A DNA stretch of 48,997 nt from Oscillospiraceae bacterium (GCA_009780345.1 WRAG01000016.1:1-48997), one strand, 5' to 3'. Shown: positions 1 through 9,402, numbered from the stretch's first letter. The notes: generated from the sequence alone by a model not told the origin. Program-made: numbers and translations.

Positions 1-566
1 CAAGGCGAATCCACAGCCATCTGCAAGGACGTGGCATTAGCAAAATTATACTGAGGTTCCAAATCTTCGATTTGGCTAAACCGAAGGATACCTTTAGTGT
101 GAAATTTTGATGCCACAGCCAAGATTTTCAAGCCCATAAAATCTTTATGGCAGATGGCTGTGCATTTTGCAAGCAAAATGTTACGCCCCTGCACTTTTCG
201 GCTACGACTTTGCATAATTCAGCAAAGTCAAGTCTCAAACAAAGTTGTTAGCGAAAACAAGTTTTCGACAACTTTCGAAAAAGCTTACGCCTCTGCATAA
301 TTTGGCTATAACTTGCGAAAAACAACGCAAGTCAAGTCTCATTTAAAGGACTTCCCAAGAACACGAGCCAGTCTTTGGCAAAATATGATTGGATGAAACC
401 TACTGTAAGGGTGTTTGGTAATGACGGTTGGCGCAAAGTGCCAACTATTACCTTTACCTTTAGCCATTCAAACGGCGCTTTTTGCCGTTCCAACGCCCTT
501 GACGGTATTAATGCCTTAGGACATATACTCTAAAATGCTTTCAAACCCGCGCCGACGGCGCAAAAT
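1..566. repeat. Intergenic hairpin island 1
   Basis: No convincing gene is present. The stretch is a mosaic of repeat modules seen again elsewhere in the window. An A module lies at 163-236: a stem 163-170/173-180, a linker starting TTACGCC, a second stem 206-213/222-229, then AAGTCTCA. A hairpin of the H type lies at 241-275, followed by a second A-type hairpin at 311-332. A diverged E module at about 407-565 matches the arms of the inverted repeat at 22884-23040 and 23377-23534. The first 30 bases hold a reverse-oriented fragment of the A module flank. The island is cut by the window edge. Confidence 0.6.
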
Positions 567-1385
567 CTACCCCACACACTTCGGAATCTTCACAACATAC
601 TCAATATAATCATCCGTCTCATTCTTCACGCTGGTCGCCTCAATCCCCGCCTGCTTCATCATATCGACCGCCTGTCGAATGGTATTCGAAAATATCCGAA
701 TATCCTTAAAAACACGAATGTTTTTACTTTGCGGCGTCTCCGGCGCGTTTAATTCCTCTATCAGCTTGTCAATTACCTCTTCGCTTTTTATAACATTCAG
801 CCCGCGCGACGTAATGATTTTCAACGCTTTTTGCCGCAATTCATCGTTCGGAAGCCGCAAAAGCGCACGCGCATGCCGCTCGGTCAAACCATGCTCGGCA
901 ATAATTTTCCGAACTTCGCGCGACAATCGAAGTATTCGTATCTTATTCGCAACCGTCGATTGATTTTTTCCAAGCCTGTCCGCCAGCTCTTCTTGCGTCA
1001 AGCCATGCTCGGTTATAATCGCGCAAAACGCCTCCGCCTCTTCCATGAAATTCAGATTTTCCCGCTGAATATTTTCAATCAAGGCAAGTACCGCGCTGTC
1101 GGTTCCGTTTGCGTACATAACAACCGCCGGAATTTCCGCCATTCCGTTGTTTTTGCAAGCGCGCAGGCGCCGCTCACCCGCGATAAGTTCGTATTCCCCA
1201 CCGCCAAGTTGCCGCACAACGATAGGTTGCATAAGCCCATATTGCCGAATCGAGTTACCAAGCTCCTCCAAAGCCTCATCGTCCATTTCCCGCCGCGGCT
1301 GATAGGGATTCGGCTTGACATTGGATATAAATACGCTTACGACGTTGCTCAAACCTATACTTCTCTCGATACTTTCTGCTAACAT
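567..1385 (-). CDS. ParB/Spo0J/Noc-family CTPase DNA-binding protein
   Basis: 272 residues, the usual size for Spo0J or Noc. These proteins bind parS or Noc sites and spread as CTP-dependent clamps to organise the origin or block division over the nucleoid. The N-terminal ParB/sulfiredoxin-like domain shows PNPYQPR near residue 26, the CTP-binding box GERRLRAC near 90 and ENIQREN near 125. A central helix-turn-helix follows (LTQEELADRLGKNQSTVANK), then a C-terminal dimerisation region. The ATG has a good AGAGAGGA ribosome binding site. No parA neighbour is visible and the downstream side is an untranslated repeat island, so I cannot decide between ParB and Noc. I did not find a parS or Noc box in the window. 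Confidence 0.9.
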   Translation of the reverse strand: MLAESIERSIGLSNVVSVFISNVKPNPYQPRREMDDEALEELGNSIRQYGLMQPIVVRQLGGGEYELIAGERRLRACKNNGMAEIPAVVMYANGTDSAVLALIENIQRENLNFMEEAEAFCAIITEHGLTQEELADRLGKNQSTVANKIRILRLSREVRKIIAEHGLTERHARALLRLPNDELRQKALKIITSRGLNVIKSEEVIDKLIEELNAPETPQSKNIRVFKDIRIFSNTIRQAVDMMKQAGIEATSVKNETDDYIEYVVKIPKCVG

Positions 1386-1482
1386 AAAATTTCCTCTCTT
1401 TCTTTAGTGTTATTTTGGTAAATATTGGTCTTTTGCATATTTTACCAATTATTTCCATAAAACGCAAGATATTTCCGTATGC

Positions 1483-1518
1483 AAAAAATGCGAAAAACAA
1501 AAGTTTTTCGCATTTTTT
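1483..1518. terminator. Bidirectional intrinsic terminator
   Basis: A perfect inverted repeat (AAAAAATGCGAAAAAC, 4-base loop, then its complement) has T-runs on both strands. It sits between the ParB-like gene and the membrane protein gene, so it can stop minus-strand transcripts coming from the ileS side. Confidence 0.7.
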
Positions 1519-1553
1519 AGTCACTCGTTGATACAAGTCGATATTATTTGATA

Positions 1554-1578
1554 AAAAAAGAGCCCTACGGCTCTTTTT
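1554..1578 (-). terminator. Intrinsic terminator overlapping the end of the YjdF-like gene
   Basis: The stem AAAAAGAGCC / GGCTCTTTTT with loop CTAC encloses the stop codon of the membrane-protein gene. A-rich and T-rich flanks make it able to work on both strands. Confidence 0.8.
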
Positions 1579-2044
1579 TAATCTTTCGCTTCAAATAAAC
1601 ATACCCAATTACTGCGGCAATCAGCCCGCTAATCGCTCCGACTATCAAATCCTTCATCGTATCGATAAGCCCCGCGCCTCTCAACTCAACTGCCCTTGCC
1701 CACGCGGCGCTATCTGGAATAGGCATAAACATCCACCGTTGCATATTCATCTGCCGTAAGCTGTCCATAATAAACTCAAATATTTCCCACATCACGCCTA
1801 AAGTCACCGCGAAACTAAACGCGAACAATGCGGCGAGTAGTGGTGATACAGTATGTTTGCTAAGTTTGCTCGCCAGCATAAATCCGATAATCGCAAATGT
1901 TGCGCCCGACACGGAATGAAGCATAATATCCCACCACCAAATGGTGTTATAAAGCTTCAACATTTCGCCAAAAAACGCGCAACCGCAAATCAATAAGAGC
2001 AGTACGCCGACAACTATCTTGCCTTTTAGATTCCGTATTTTCAT
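1565..2044 (-). CDS. Small integral membrane protein, YjdF/DUF2238-like
   Basis: 159 residues with four predicted membrane segments (about residues 9-27, 39-57, 69-92 and 131-150). Visible motifs are WWWDIMLHSVSG, GVMWEIFEFIMDSL and DTMKDLIVGAISG. The pattern of His-x(3)-Gly, WE-x(2)-E and DT-x(2)-D-x(4)-GA resembles the YjdF/DUF2238 family, whose function is not established. It lies 12 bases downstream of the lipoprotein gene and ends in a terminator, so it is the last gene of the ileS-lipoprotein-membrane protein transcript. The ribosome binding site is weak, suggesting coupled translation. The family assignment is by motif recall only. Confidence 0.7.
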   Translation of the reverse strand: MKIRNLKGKIVVGVLLLLICGCAFFGEMLKLYNTIWWWDIMLHSVSGATFAIIGFMLASKLSKHTVSPLLAALFAFSFAVTLGVMWEIFEFIMDSLRQMNMQRWMFMPIPDSAAWARAVELRGAGLIDTMKDLIVGAISGLIAAVIGYVYLKRKIKKEP

Positions 2045-2056
2045 AGGTTATTTAGG

Positions 2057-2566
2057 TTAATGATTATACGCATGTTCAATATTCGCGTGTATAAATCTAA
2101 GCATACGCGCCGAATCTTCATCCAAATCCGCATTGTCAAGCCGCTCTAACGCCGCCACATATTCGGCGTATAATTCAGAATTTTCACGTCTGAATGTGGC
2201 TATATGGCTACCCAAAAGCATAAGTGTCGCGTCGTTGCCCCTGCCTTGCTGCTCGTTAACTACCATAGCTTCCAAGAATAGTTCAGGTTCATTTCTAAAC
2301 TTTTCTCTAAGCATTACGCTGGTCACGCGCTGTTCCGTTTGGGCATACTCAACCATCAATTCCAAAATCGGCGAAACGCCCGGATCTACATATATTTGTG
2401 AATTGTCAGCTTCATTTTCGTGCTCATTTTCATGCCCGTTTTCGTATCCGTTTTCGTATGGCGGCGTAACTTCATTGTTGTTGCAGCCGCACCCGGTAAT
2501 CACCACAACCGCAAATGTCATAACCACTAAAACTAAAATAGCAATCAATCTTTTCAATCTAATCAT
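2057..2566 (-). CDS. Small lipoprotein of unknown function
   Basis: The start MIRLKRL is preferred because it leads directly into a signal peptide with lipobox ITGC (hydrophobic run ILVLVVMTFAVVVITG), which predicts export and lipidation at that Cys. A longer reading frame begins inside ileS and gives an implausible N-terminal extension. AGAGG abuts this ATG with no spacing, so a TTG three codons later is also possible. After the lipobox comes a low-complexity Asn/Glu/Gly/His linker (ENGYENGHENEHENE), then a helical acidic domain of about 110 residues that I do not recognise. The gene starts 5 bases after the ileS stop codon, so the two are probably co-transcribed. Confidence 0.75.
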   Translation of the reverse strand: MIRLKRLIAILVLVVMTFAVVVITGCGCNNNEVTPPYENGYENGHENEHENEADNSQIYVDPGVSPILELMVEYAQTEQRVTSVMLREKFRNEPELFLEAMVVNEQQGRGNDATLMLLGSHIATFRRENSELYAEYVAALERLDNADLDEDSARMLRFIHANIEHAYNH

Positions 2567-2571
2567 CCTCT

Positions 2572-5500
2572 TTATAAAATTTTTCGCAATGCAATCGAAA
2601 CCTTCTCGCCGTTGATATTCCACTCGGTGTAGCTATCGTCAGCGGCATCCATTTTCGTAATATTATGCGCAAGAGTTTGATTTTTTATTTCACTTTCATG
2701 ATTTTTCATAATTTCCGCGATTTTATCTCCCGAAACATAGGAAATATCAATATTGTCAAGCACTTCAAACCCGCTATCCTTACGCATGGTTTGAACTTTA
2801 CTGATAATTTCCCGAACAAATCCCTCTTCAATCAGTTCCGGCGTCAAATTTGTGTCAAGCACGACGGTAACGCCGACATCGCTCGCGGAAACAAACCCCT
2901 CATTCTTCTGCGTCTCCACCAAAATGTCGTCTTTCAGCAATTCAACGTCCGTTCCCTCGACGGTAAGTTTTATCGCCTCACCCGCATTGATTTTCGCCAT
3001 AACTTCTGCGCCGTCCATAGCGTTCACAAGCTCGAACGTCGGCTTGATAAGTTTGCCCAACTTCGCGCCCAGCGTTCGCAACTGCGGCTTAAAGTGATAG
3101 CTTATAAATTGGCTCGCGTCGTCGGTTAAAATAAGCTCTTTCACGTTCAACTCGTCCAAGATAATCTCCTGATACGTCGGAGTTATGGGGCTCTGCGACT
3201 GAACGTAAATCCTGCCAATCGGCTGACGATTTTTGATGTTCGCCTCGTTTCGCGCGGCGCGCCCGAGGATTACAACCTTACGCGCGGTATCCATTTCCGC
3301 CTCAATTTCCGCAAAAATGAAATCTTCATACGACGACGGATAATCGCAAAGATGAACGCTTTCCACTTGATGCGCAGGCTTCAAATTTTGGAAAATCATT
3401 TCGCTCATAAACGGCACAAACGGCGCGCAAAGCTTGGCAAACTCAATAAGTACAGTATAAAGCGTCATATAAGCCGCAATTTTGTCGTCGGTCATCTCAC
3501 TCGCCCAAAACCGCTCGCGGCAACGACGAACGTACCAATTACTAAGCTCGTCAACAAACTCGTTCATCTCCCGTGTCGCCTCGGTGATTTTATATTGCTC
3601 CAAAAGTCCGTCAACCTTGGCGATTACGGTGTTTAGCTTAGAGAATATCCATTTATCCATCAACGATAATTTATCCGGATCAAACGTATATTTCGACGGA
3701 TGGAAATCGTCAATGTTCGCATACAGCACGTAGAACGCGTAGGTGTTCCACAGCGTTCCAAGGAATTTCCTCTGACTCTCACTCACCGCCGCATCGTGGA
3801 ACTTATTCGGAATCCACGGCGCGCTGTTCGAGAAGAAATACCATCGAACCGCGTCCGCGCCCTGCTTGTTCAGCACATCCCACGGATCGACGACATTGCC
3901 TGTATGTTTGCTCATCTTATGTCCATGCTTATCCTGCACGTGCCCGAGCACGATAACGTTTTTGTACGCCGGCTCGTCAAATAATAGCGTCGAAATTGCC
4001 AACATCGTATAGAACCAACCACGCGTTTGGTCAATCGCCTCACTAATAAAGTCGGCGGGATAATTCGCCTCGAAAATTTCTTTGTTCTCGAACGGATAAT
4101 GCCATTGCGCGAACGGCATTGACCCCGCGTCAAACCAGCAGTCGATAACATCGCCAACCCGCGTCATTTCGCCGCCGCACTCGTCACAAGTCAACTTCAC
4201 ATTGTCGATATACGGCTTATGAAGCTCGATATCATCGGGTACATTGATTCCCTTTTCTTTAAGTTCGGCAATACTTCCGACCAAGTGCCTATGTCCGCAA
4301 GCGCATTCCCAAATGGGAAGCGGCGTTCCCCAATATCTCGCGCGGGAAAGCCCCCAATCGATAACATTTTCAAGGAAATGCCCCATTCGTCCCTCTTTGA
4401 TATTTTCCGGCATCCAATTTATCCTCCGATTATACTCAAGCAGTTTCTCGCGCACCGACGACATCTTGATAAACCATGTATCGCAAGCGTAGTAGAGCAA
4501 CGGCGTGTCGCATCTCCAACAGAACGGATAACTATGCTCGTAATCGATCACCGAAAACAGTTGCCCGCGCTCTTTTAGGTTGCGCATAATCGGCTTGTCC
4601 GCGTCTTTTACGAACATTCCCGCGAATTCGCCCGCCTCGGGCTCAAATTTCCCTTGCGTGTTCACAAGATTCACAAACGGCATATCGTTCGCCAAACAAA
4701 CCCGCGCGTCGTCTTCGCCGAACGCCGGCGCTTGGTGAACAATCCCCGTTCCGTCAGTCAACGTTACATAGTCGTCGCAAACAACATACCAACCTTTTTT
4801 GTCAGTCATGCCGACAACAAAATCGAACAACGGAACATATTCCAACCCTTTCAAGTCAGCGCCCTTGTATTCTTCAATGATTTTACATTCTTCCTTAATG
4901 ACAGTCTCAACCAACGCCTTTGCGAGTATGTATCTCTCGCCGGATTCAACCTCAACCTTAACGTAATCCTCGTTCGCGTTCACGCAAAGCGCAACGTTAG
5001 ACGGCAAAGTCCACGGCGTGGTCGTCCACGCGAGGATAAACTCATTTTCGCCGGACTTCAGCTTGAATTTCACGATAATCGATGGTTCTTTGACGTCCTT
5101 ATACCCTTGCGCAACCTCGTGCGACGACAGCGATGTCCCGCATCGCGCGCAGTACGGCATAATTTTATGCCCTTTGTACAGCAAATTCTTATCCCAAATC
5201 CGCCTAAGCGCCCACCACACCGACTCGATGTAGTTGTTGTCATAAGTAACGTAAGGATGTTCCATATCCGCCCAAAAGCCGACACGGTCACTCATTTTCT
5301 CCCATTCGCCTTTGTATTTCCAAACACTTTCTTTGCATTTCTTAATAAACGGCTCGACGCCGTAATTTTCAATCTGCGGCTTCCCGCTGATTCCAAGCTG
5401 CTTCTCTATTTCAAGCTCGACCGGCAAGCCGTGCGTGTCCCATCCGGCCTTACGCAGAACAGAATACCCTTTCATGGTCTTATATCGTGGAATAATATCC

Positions 5501-5697
5501 TTCACCGCGCGAGTTAAAACGTGCCCGATATGCGGCTTTCCATTCGCCGTCGGCGGCCCGTCGTAGAACGTGAAAACTTCGCCGCCCTCGCGCTGCTGCA
5601 TACTTTTATTGAAGATGTCCCGCTCTTTCCAAAGCTGTTCAATCTCCAACTCCCGATCTACGAATGATAAATCTGTTGATACTTTTTTATAATGCAT
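2572..5697 (-). CDS. ileS: Isoleucyl-tRNA synthetase, eukaryote-like (type 2)
   Basis: This cytoplasmic class I synthetase charges tRNA-Ile. From ATG at 5697 it has 1041 residues; a TTG nine bases upstream is too close to the AAAGG ribosome binding site. HIGH is at residues 56-59 (GKPHIGHV), and the KMSK motif near 594 reads KMSKHTGN. The editing domain follows the first zinc-binding-like Cys pair (CARCG), and a second Cys set (CDECG) lies near the middle. GWDTHGLPVE, rather than GWDCHGLPIE, marks the type 2 form, known in other bacteria for low mupirocin sensitivity. No T-box leader, common upstream of Firmicutes ileS, is visible; a repeat island is there instead. The function is certain; the subtype rests on motifs. 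Confidence 0.97.
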   Translation of the reverse strand: MHYKKVSTDLSFVDRELEIEQLWKERDIFNKSMQQREGGEVFTFYDGPPTANGKPHIGHVLTRAVKDIIPRYKTMKGYSVLRKAGWDTHGLPVELEIEKQLGISGKPQIENYGVEPFIKKCKESVWKYKGEWEKMSDRVGFWADMEHPYVTYDNNYIESVWWALRRIWDKNLLYKGHKIMPYCARCGTSLSSHEVAQGYKDVKEPSIIVKFKLKSGENEFILAWTTTPWTLPSNVALCVNANEDYVKVEVESGERYILAKALVETVIKEECKIIEEYKGADLKGLEYVPLFDFVVGMTDKKGWYVVCDDYVTLTDGTGIVHQAPAFGEDDARVCLANDMPFVNLVNTQGKFEPEAGEFAGMFVKDADKPIMRNLKERGQLFSVIDYEHSYPFCWRCDTPLLYYACDTWFIKMSSVREKLLEYNRRINWMPENIKEGRMGHFLENVIDWGLSRARYWGTPLPIWECACGHRHLVGSIAELKEKGINVPDDIELHKPYIDNVKLTCDECGGEMTRVGDVIDCWFDAGSMPFAQWHYPFENKEIFEANYPADFISEAIDQTRGWFYTMLAISTLLFDEPAYKNVIVLGHVQDKHGHKMSKHTGNVVDPWDVLNKQGADAVRWYFFSNSAPWIPNKFHDAAVSESQRKFLGTLWNTYAFYVLYANIDDFHPSKYTFDPDKLSLMDKWIFSKLNTVIAKVDGLLEQYKITEATREMNEFVDELSNWYVRRCRERFWASEMTDDKIAAYMTLYTVLIEFAKLCAPFVPFMSEMIFQNLKPAHQVESVHLCDYPSSYEDFIFAEIEAEMDTARKVVILGRAARNEANIKNRQPIGRIYVQSQSPITPTYQEIILDELNVKELILTDDASQFISYHFKPQLRTLGAKLGKLIKPTFELVNAMDGAEVMAKINAGEAIKLTVEGTDVELLKDDILVETQKNEGFVSASDVGVTVVLDTNLTPELIEEGFVREIISKVQTMRKDSGFEVLDNIDISYVSGDKIAEIMKNHESEIKNQTLAHNITKMDAADDSYTEWNINGEKVSIALRKIL

Positions 5698-5706
5698 TAT
5701 ATTCAA

Positions 5707-6312
5707 TCCTTTCCTTAATATCGCAAATTTGTAACTTTTGCGCCTGGCAGGCGCAGGCTTTTAGGGCTTTGCCCTAAAACCCTTTTTGCGGCGGCTGCCG
5801 CATAGCGATAAGGGTGTATTGACACCCTTATCAAGCCCCAAAAATTTTTTCACAAAAAATTTAGTAAAACTTGCGGCGCAAACGCGCTATGGCGTTATTA
5901 AAAGCGCGCCGCTATATGAGAAGTGCAAACAATATCATCTCAGTTTAATGCCTACGGCGGCAAAAGCCGCAGACTCGACTGACACGGCGTTTTATCTCGC
6001 AAATCTTTCCGCGAATGCGGCTCGCTAACTAATGCTTTTTTCGTCGCCGGCTTTGGCGCAAATCGCGTAGTTTGCGTTTGCGTCCATAGGCGACCGGGAT
6101 TGGTAAGTGCAGAGCCCTTACCGCCCGTCCGGTAACGGCAGCCCGCGCTTTAGCGCGTGGCATTACCTTGTGCCGTTTCCTCGGCGGTTTGTGCCGAGTT
6201 AGTGACATAAGCTCACCGCCTCAGCGGCAAAAATGGGTTTTTAGGGCAAAGCCCTAAAAACTATGCGGCATTCGCCGCACGGTCTAAGGCGCAACGCGCC
6301 TTAAGCTTGCGG
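5707..6312. repeat. Intergenic hairpin island 2
   Basis: 606 bases without a convincing gene. It is bordered by two terminator-like hairpins, AGGGC/GCCCT at 5759-5779 and 6238-6260. It contains a stretch (about 5780-6035) that recurs at 35130-35475 and inverted at 23200-23400, with a hairpin GATAAGGGTG/CACCCTTATC near 5808-5832, followed by the B module at 6043-6133. Short open frames here match peptides from other islands only in part and are broken by indels, so I read the island as non-coding. Confidence 0.65.
6043..6133 (+). repeat. B module copy 1: GTCGCC-type double hairpin
   Basis: GTCGCC at 6043-6048 pairs with GGCGAC at 6089-6094, with inner pairing GCAAA/TTTGC. It is followed by the hairpin GGTAAGTGC-AGA-GCCCTTACC (one mismatch) and then CGCCCGTCCGG. 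Three more copies lie at 17396, 28501 and 35488, all on the plus strand. Confidence 0.65.
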
Positions 6313-6768
6313 CTAACCGCCGCACCCACCACAACCAAGCGGCACATCGTCCAACGACTCTAAAATCCCCATTTCTACTAATTTCATCGCAACCTTGCCC
6401 AACGCCTGTTTAGGGCAGCTAAGTTTCGCCCCCAGCTTCTCCATCGGGCAAAAATCGGTATCGTCGCGGTTGCGAACCGCTTCGATGATCTCGTCCGTCT
6501 CAAATAAAATTCCATATTCGGCGAAAACTTCCGCCGCCGATTCGGTCATAATGTTCGCGTACACCGCCAAAACTCCGCCATGAACGCAAATCAACGCCGC
6601 CGCCCGCCCGAGAACCTTGTCCGCCAAATACGCGCCCTTCATTTTCGAAACACCCTGCACAATCGGCAAAATCCCGCGCGCGGCCGATGAAAAAACTTCC
6701 TCACCATCTTTTATAATCAAACAAGCGTATTCGCTTGCGTGAAACCTTTGTTTTAACGCATCAAGCAT
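6313..6768 (-). CDS. DUF1893 protein (deaminase-like fold family)
   Basis: 151 residues. Motifs DKVLGRAAALICVHGGV, YANIMTESAAEVF, NRDDTDFCPMEK and the following Cys fit the DUF1893 family. From memory, that family includes Thermotoga TM1506, which has a cytidine-deaminase-like fold but no established activity. The C-terminus carries a Cys/Gly tail (CGGCGG) that might bind metal; this is inference. It starts 2 bases after the ECF S-component gene ends, and its ribosome binding site GGAGG lies inside that gene. The two are therefore translationally coupled and probably work on the same small molecule. It is the last gene of the recG-side transcript. Confidence 0.75.
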   Translation of the reverse strand: MLDALKQRFHASEYACLIIKDGEEVFSSAARGILPIVQGVSKMKGAYLADKVLGRAAALICVHGGVLAVYANIMTESAAEVFAEYGILFETDEIIEAVRNRDDTDFCPMEKLGAKLSCPKQALGKVAMKLVEMGILESLDDVPLGCGGCGG

Positions 6769-6770
6769 AT

Positions 6771-7319
6771 TTATCCTCCATTACTGTATCGTTTAATCCC
6801 CGCGTTCACCGCCACAACTATAATCGGCACCGCGACAATCTGCCACGCCATTCCGGGCAGTCCGTTAACAATCTGCGTCATAACAAACGCCAAAATCGGC
6901 GCGTAAAATCCCGGTCCTATATGCGCGAATAACTGCGCGAACAGCACAACAATCAATTTTCCGAAAACCAGCGCCGTTATAAGCCTTACAATCGGGTTTT
7001 TGAAAAAGTTAACATTCCTAAGCGAACTTATAATAAGCGCGTAAAGTCCAAATTCAAGCATTAGCACCGGTAACGCGGGAAAAGCCATAGGCATTCCGGT
7101 AAAAATACTGCTCACAAGCGGCGTTATAATCCCAACCGCCAGCGCGAACTTCGGACACAGAAAAAATCCGGCAAGCAATATCGGAAACTGCATTGGAAGC
7201 CACGTCGGTCCCGCTCCCGGCAACATATGAAATACCATCGGGAAAACTAATCCGAATGATATAAACAATCCCGACAGTATAGTATTCCTAATTTTCCAAT
7301 TATTAAGCATTTTGCTCAC
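6771..7319 (-). CDS. ECF transporter S component-like membrane protein
   Basis: 182 residues with about six hydrophobic segments. The sequence FHMLPGAGPTWLPMQFPI near residue 30, the small-residue-rich helices and the compact size resemble substrate-binding S components of energy-coupling factor vitamin/metabolite importers. No ATPase or T component is nearby, so it would use a shared module encoded elsewhere. The GTG start at 7319 is supported by GGAGAGG at 5 bases spacing and overlaps the recG stop by 1 base. The substrate is unknown; coupling to the DUF1893 gene is the only hint. Other small membrane families could give a similar profile. Confidence 0.7.
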   Translation of the reverse strand: MSKMLNNWKIRNTILSGLFISFGLVFPMVFHMLPGAGPTWLPMQFPILLAGFFLCPKFALAVGIITPLVSSIFTGMPMAFPALPVLMLEFGLYALIISSLRNVNFFKNPIVRLITALVFGKLIVVLFAQLFAHIGPGFYAPILAFVMTQIVNGLPGMAWQIVAVPIIVVAVNAGIKRYSNGG

Positions 7320-9367
7320 TATGACCTCTCCAATCTATCGAACATATTTTCAATTTTGCCCTTTATCCCCTGATATTGCGGCAACTCCAATCGCTCGTCC
7401 TCCGCCAAAATTTCCGCAACCGCGGTTTGCGCGTCCTTTAAAATATCCATATCCGAAAACAAATTCGCAATCCTCATTTCAGGCACGCCATGTTGCCTCG
7501 TCCCGAAGAAGTCGCCCGGCCCGCGAAGCTTCAAATCCTCCTCCGCAATCCGAAATCCGTCCGAAGTCTCGCACATAACTTTCATTCTCTCTTGCGCGAT
7601 TGTCTGATTCGGCGCGCAAAACATGATACAATAGGATTGATAACTCCCACGCCCGACGCGCCCGCGCAACTGGTGCAACTGCGACAGTCCAAACCGCTCG
7701 GCATTCTCGATAATCATCAAATTCGCGTTGGGAACGTCAACGCCAACCTCAATAACGGTGGTGGAAACCAGTATATCAATCTTCCCGTCAACAAAATCGC
7801 GCATAATTTGCGTTTTGTCGGCGGCTTTCAACTTACTGTGCATTGCCGCGATGGAAAAATCACGCAAAACGGTGTGTTTCAACTGCTCGACATACTCAAC
7901 CGTTGATTTTAGGTCGGAATCTTCATTTTCCTCAATCAGCGGGCAAACAATATACGCCTGCCGCCCCTCATCAACGTTTTTCTTGATAAAATTGTAAATT
8001 CTGGAACGCATTTTCTCGTTCACCGAATACGTCTCAATCGCTGTCCGCCCCGGCGGAAGCTCGTCAATTACCGAAACATCCATATCACCGTAAAGCACAA
8101 GCGCAAGCGTCCTCGGTATCGGTGTCGCGCTCATGACCAGCGTATGCGCGCTTGCCGCTTTCGCGGCTAAACTCGTCCGTTGATTAACGCCGAATCGGTG
8201 CTGCTCGTCGGTAATCACAAGCCCTAAATTCCAAAATTCAACATCGCCGGAAATCAGCGCGTGCGTTCCAACCGCGATTGTCACCTCTCCGGTTCGGAGC
8301 TTCTCTTGCGCAACTTTGCGCTCTTTTGCCGGCATTTTGCCGGATAAATATATAACTTCAATCCCAAACGGGCTGAATAGCTTTGATAAATTGCGATAAT
8401 GCTGCTCCGCCAAAATATCGGTCGGAACCATCATGCACGCCTGAACCCCCGATTTATGCGCCGCATACATCGCCGCGGCGGCAACTACGGTTTTGCCCGA
8501 GCCGACGTCGCCTTGAACCAATCTGGTCATAGGTTTGTCTTTTTTTAAGTCAACGCACACCTCGTCAATCACCCGCGCCTGCGCGTCCGTCAATTGATAC
8601 GGCAAGCTTTCGATAAATTCGCTTACACATTCAACATTATCAAACGGCTGACACTTCTCAACTTCCCTTGCCCCCCGAAGCGAGTGCAACCCAAGCTGCA
8701 ACAACAGCAGTTCCTCAAACACCAACCGCCGCCGCGCTTTGTCGAACATCTCAAAACTCTCGGGCAAGTGAATATTCCTTATCGCGGCGTCAGAATCCAA
8801 CAACGAAAACCGATCAATCAATTCCCGCGGCAAAATCTCAGGAATTGGCTCGCTTAAACCGTCTAAACATTGAAACACCGCATCTTGCACCGCGCGTTGC
8901 GTCAATTTCGCGGTTAGCGGATAAATAGGCACGATTCTGCCGGTAAACTTGCCGTTTTTAGTGACATTCTCGGCAATTGGATTCTGAAACTGCAAATTCC
9001 CGCTTTTGTTTCGCCGAACCTTGCCGAAAAAGGTATATTCCTCATCCATTTTAAACATATTCGACGCGTAAGGGTTGTTAAACCATACAACGTCTAACAT
9101 TCCCGTTTCGTCGAAAATCTTTCCCCGCGCGTAAAACATCCCGCCGCGGATTCGATTGGTAACCACAGGACTTGCAAGCCTTGCGGTAATAGAAATTTCT
9201 TCCCCTTCGATGATGGAGGATATCGATTTTTGCAAACTTCGGTCGTCATGCGTCCGCGGAAAGTAATTCAAAAGGTCGGACACCGTATATATCCCGCGGC
9301 TTTCGAATAATTTCGCCTTCGATGGTCCAATTCCTTTGATTGTAGTAATATTGTCAGATAGTCGCAC
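7319..9367 (-). CDS. recG: ATP-dependent DNA helicase RecG
   Basis: 682 residues, full length. RecG remodels stalled forks and Holliday junctions. The N-terminal wedge domain begins with a helix-hairpin-helix-like segment (TTIKGIGPSKAKLFESRGI). The helicase core shows Walker A GDVGSGKT, the DEQH box in DEQHRFGVNQR, SATPIPRTLAL and HQLRGRVGRG. The GTG start at 9367 has the site GAGGTGA. In Firmicutes recG usually follows fakA directly; here a 0.7-kb AT-rich gene lies between them. It overlaps the next gene by 1 base. Confidence 0.97.
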   Translation of the reverse strand: MRLSDNITTIKGIGPSKAKLFESRGIYTVSDLLNYFPRTHDDRSLQKSISSIIEGEEISITARLASPVVTNRIRGGMFYARGKIFDETGMLDVVWFNNPYASNMFKMDEEYTFFGKVRRNKSGNLQFQNPIAENVTKNGKFTGRIVPIYPLTAKLTQRAVQDAVFQCLDGLSEPIPEILPRELIDRFSLLDSDAAIRNIHLPESFEMFDKARRRLVFEELLLLQLGLHSLRGAREVEKCQPFDNVECVSEFIESLPYQLTDAQARVIDEVCVDLKKDKPMTRLVQGDVGSGKTVVAAAAMYAAHKSGVQACMMVPTDILAEQHYRNLSKLFSPFGIEVIYLSGKMPAKERKVAQEKLRTGEVTIAVGTHALISGDVEFWNLGLVITDEQHRFGVNQRTSLAAKAASAHTLVMSATPIPRTLALVLYGDMDVSVIDELPPGRTAIETYSVNEKMRSRIYNFIKKNVDEGRQAYIVCPLIEENEDSDLKSTVEYVEQLKHTVLRDFSIAAMHSKLKAADKTQIMRDFVDGKIDILVSTTVIEVGVDVPNANLMIIENAERFGLSQLHQLRGRVGRGSYQSYCIMFCAPNQTIAQERMKVMCETSDGFRIAEEDLKLRGPGDFFGTRQHGVPEMRIANLFSDMDILKDAQTAVAEILAEDERLELPQYQGIKGKIENMFDRLERS

Positions 9368-9402
9368 GATATGTCACCTCTGTAGACGTGGAAATTGGCT
9401 TG

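Noticed and set aside
567-1566. parS or Noc-box site near the ParB-like gene
   Set aside because: No match to the TGTTTCACGTGAAACA or ATTTCCCGGGAAAT patterns was found by eye.
4654-5517. 287-codon plus-strand frame opposite ileS
   Set aside because: Shadow of the certain ileS gene; no ribosome site or recognisable domain.
5707-6312. T-box leader for ileS
   Set aside because: No AGGGTGG-x-ACCGCG-like motif on the minus strand; the sequence is repeat-island material.
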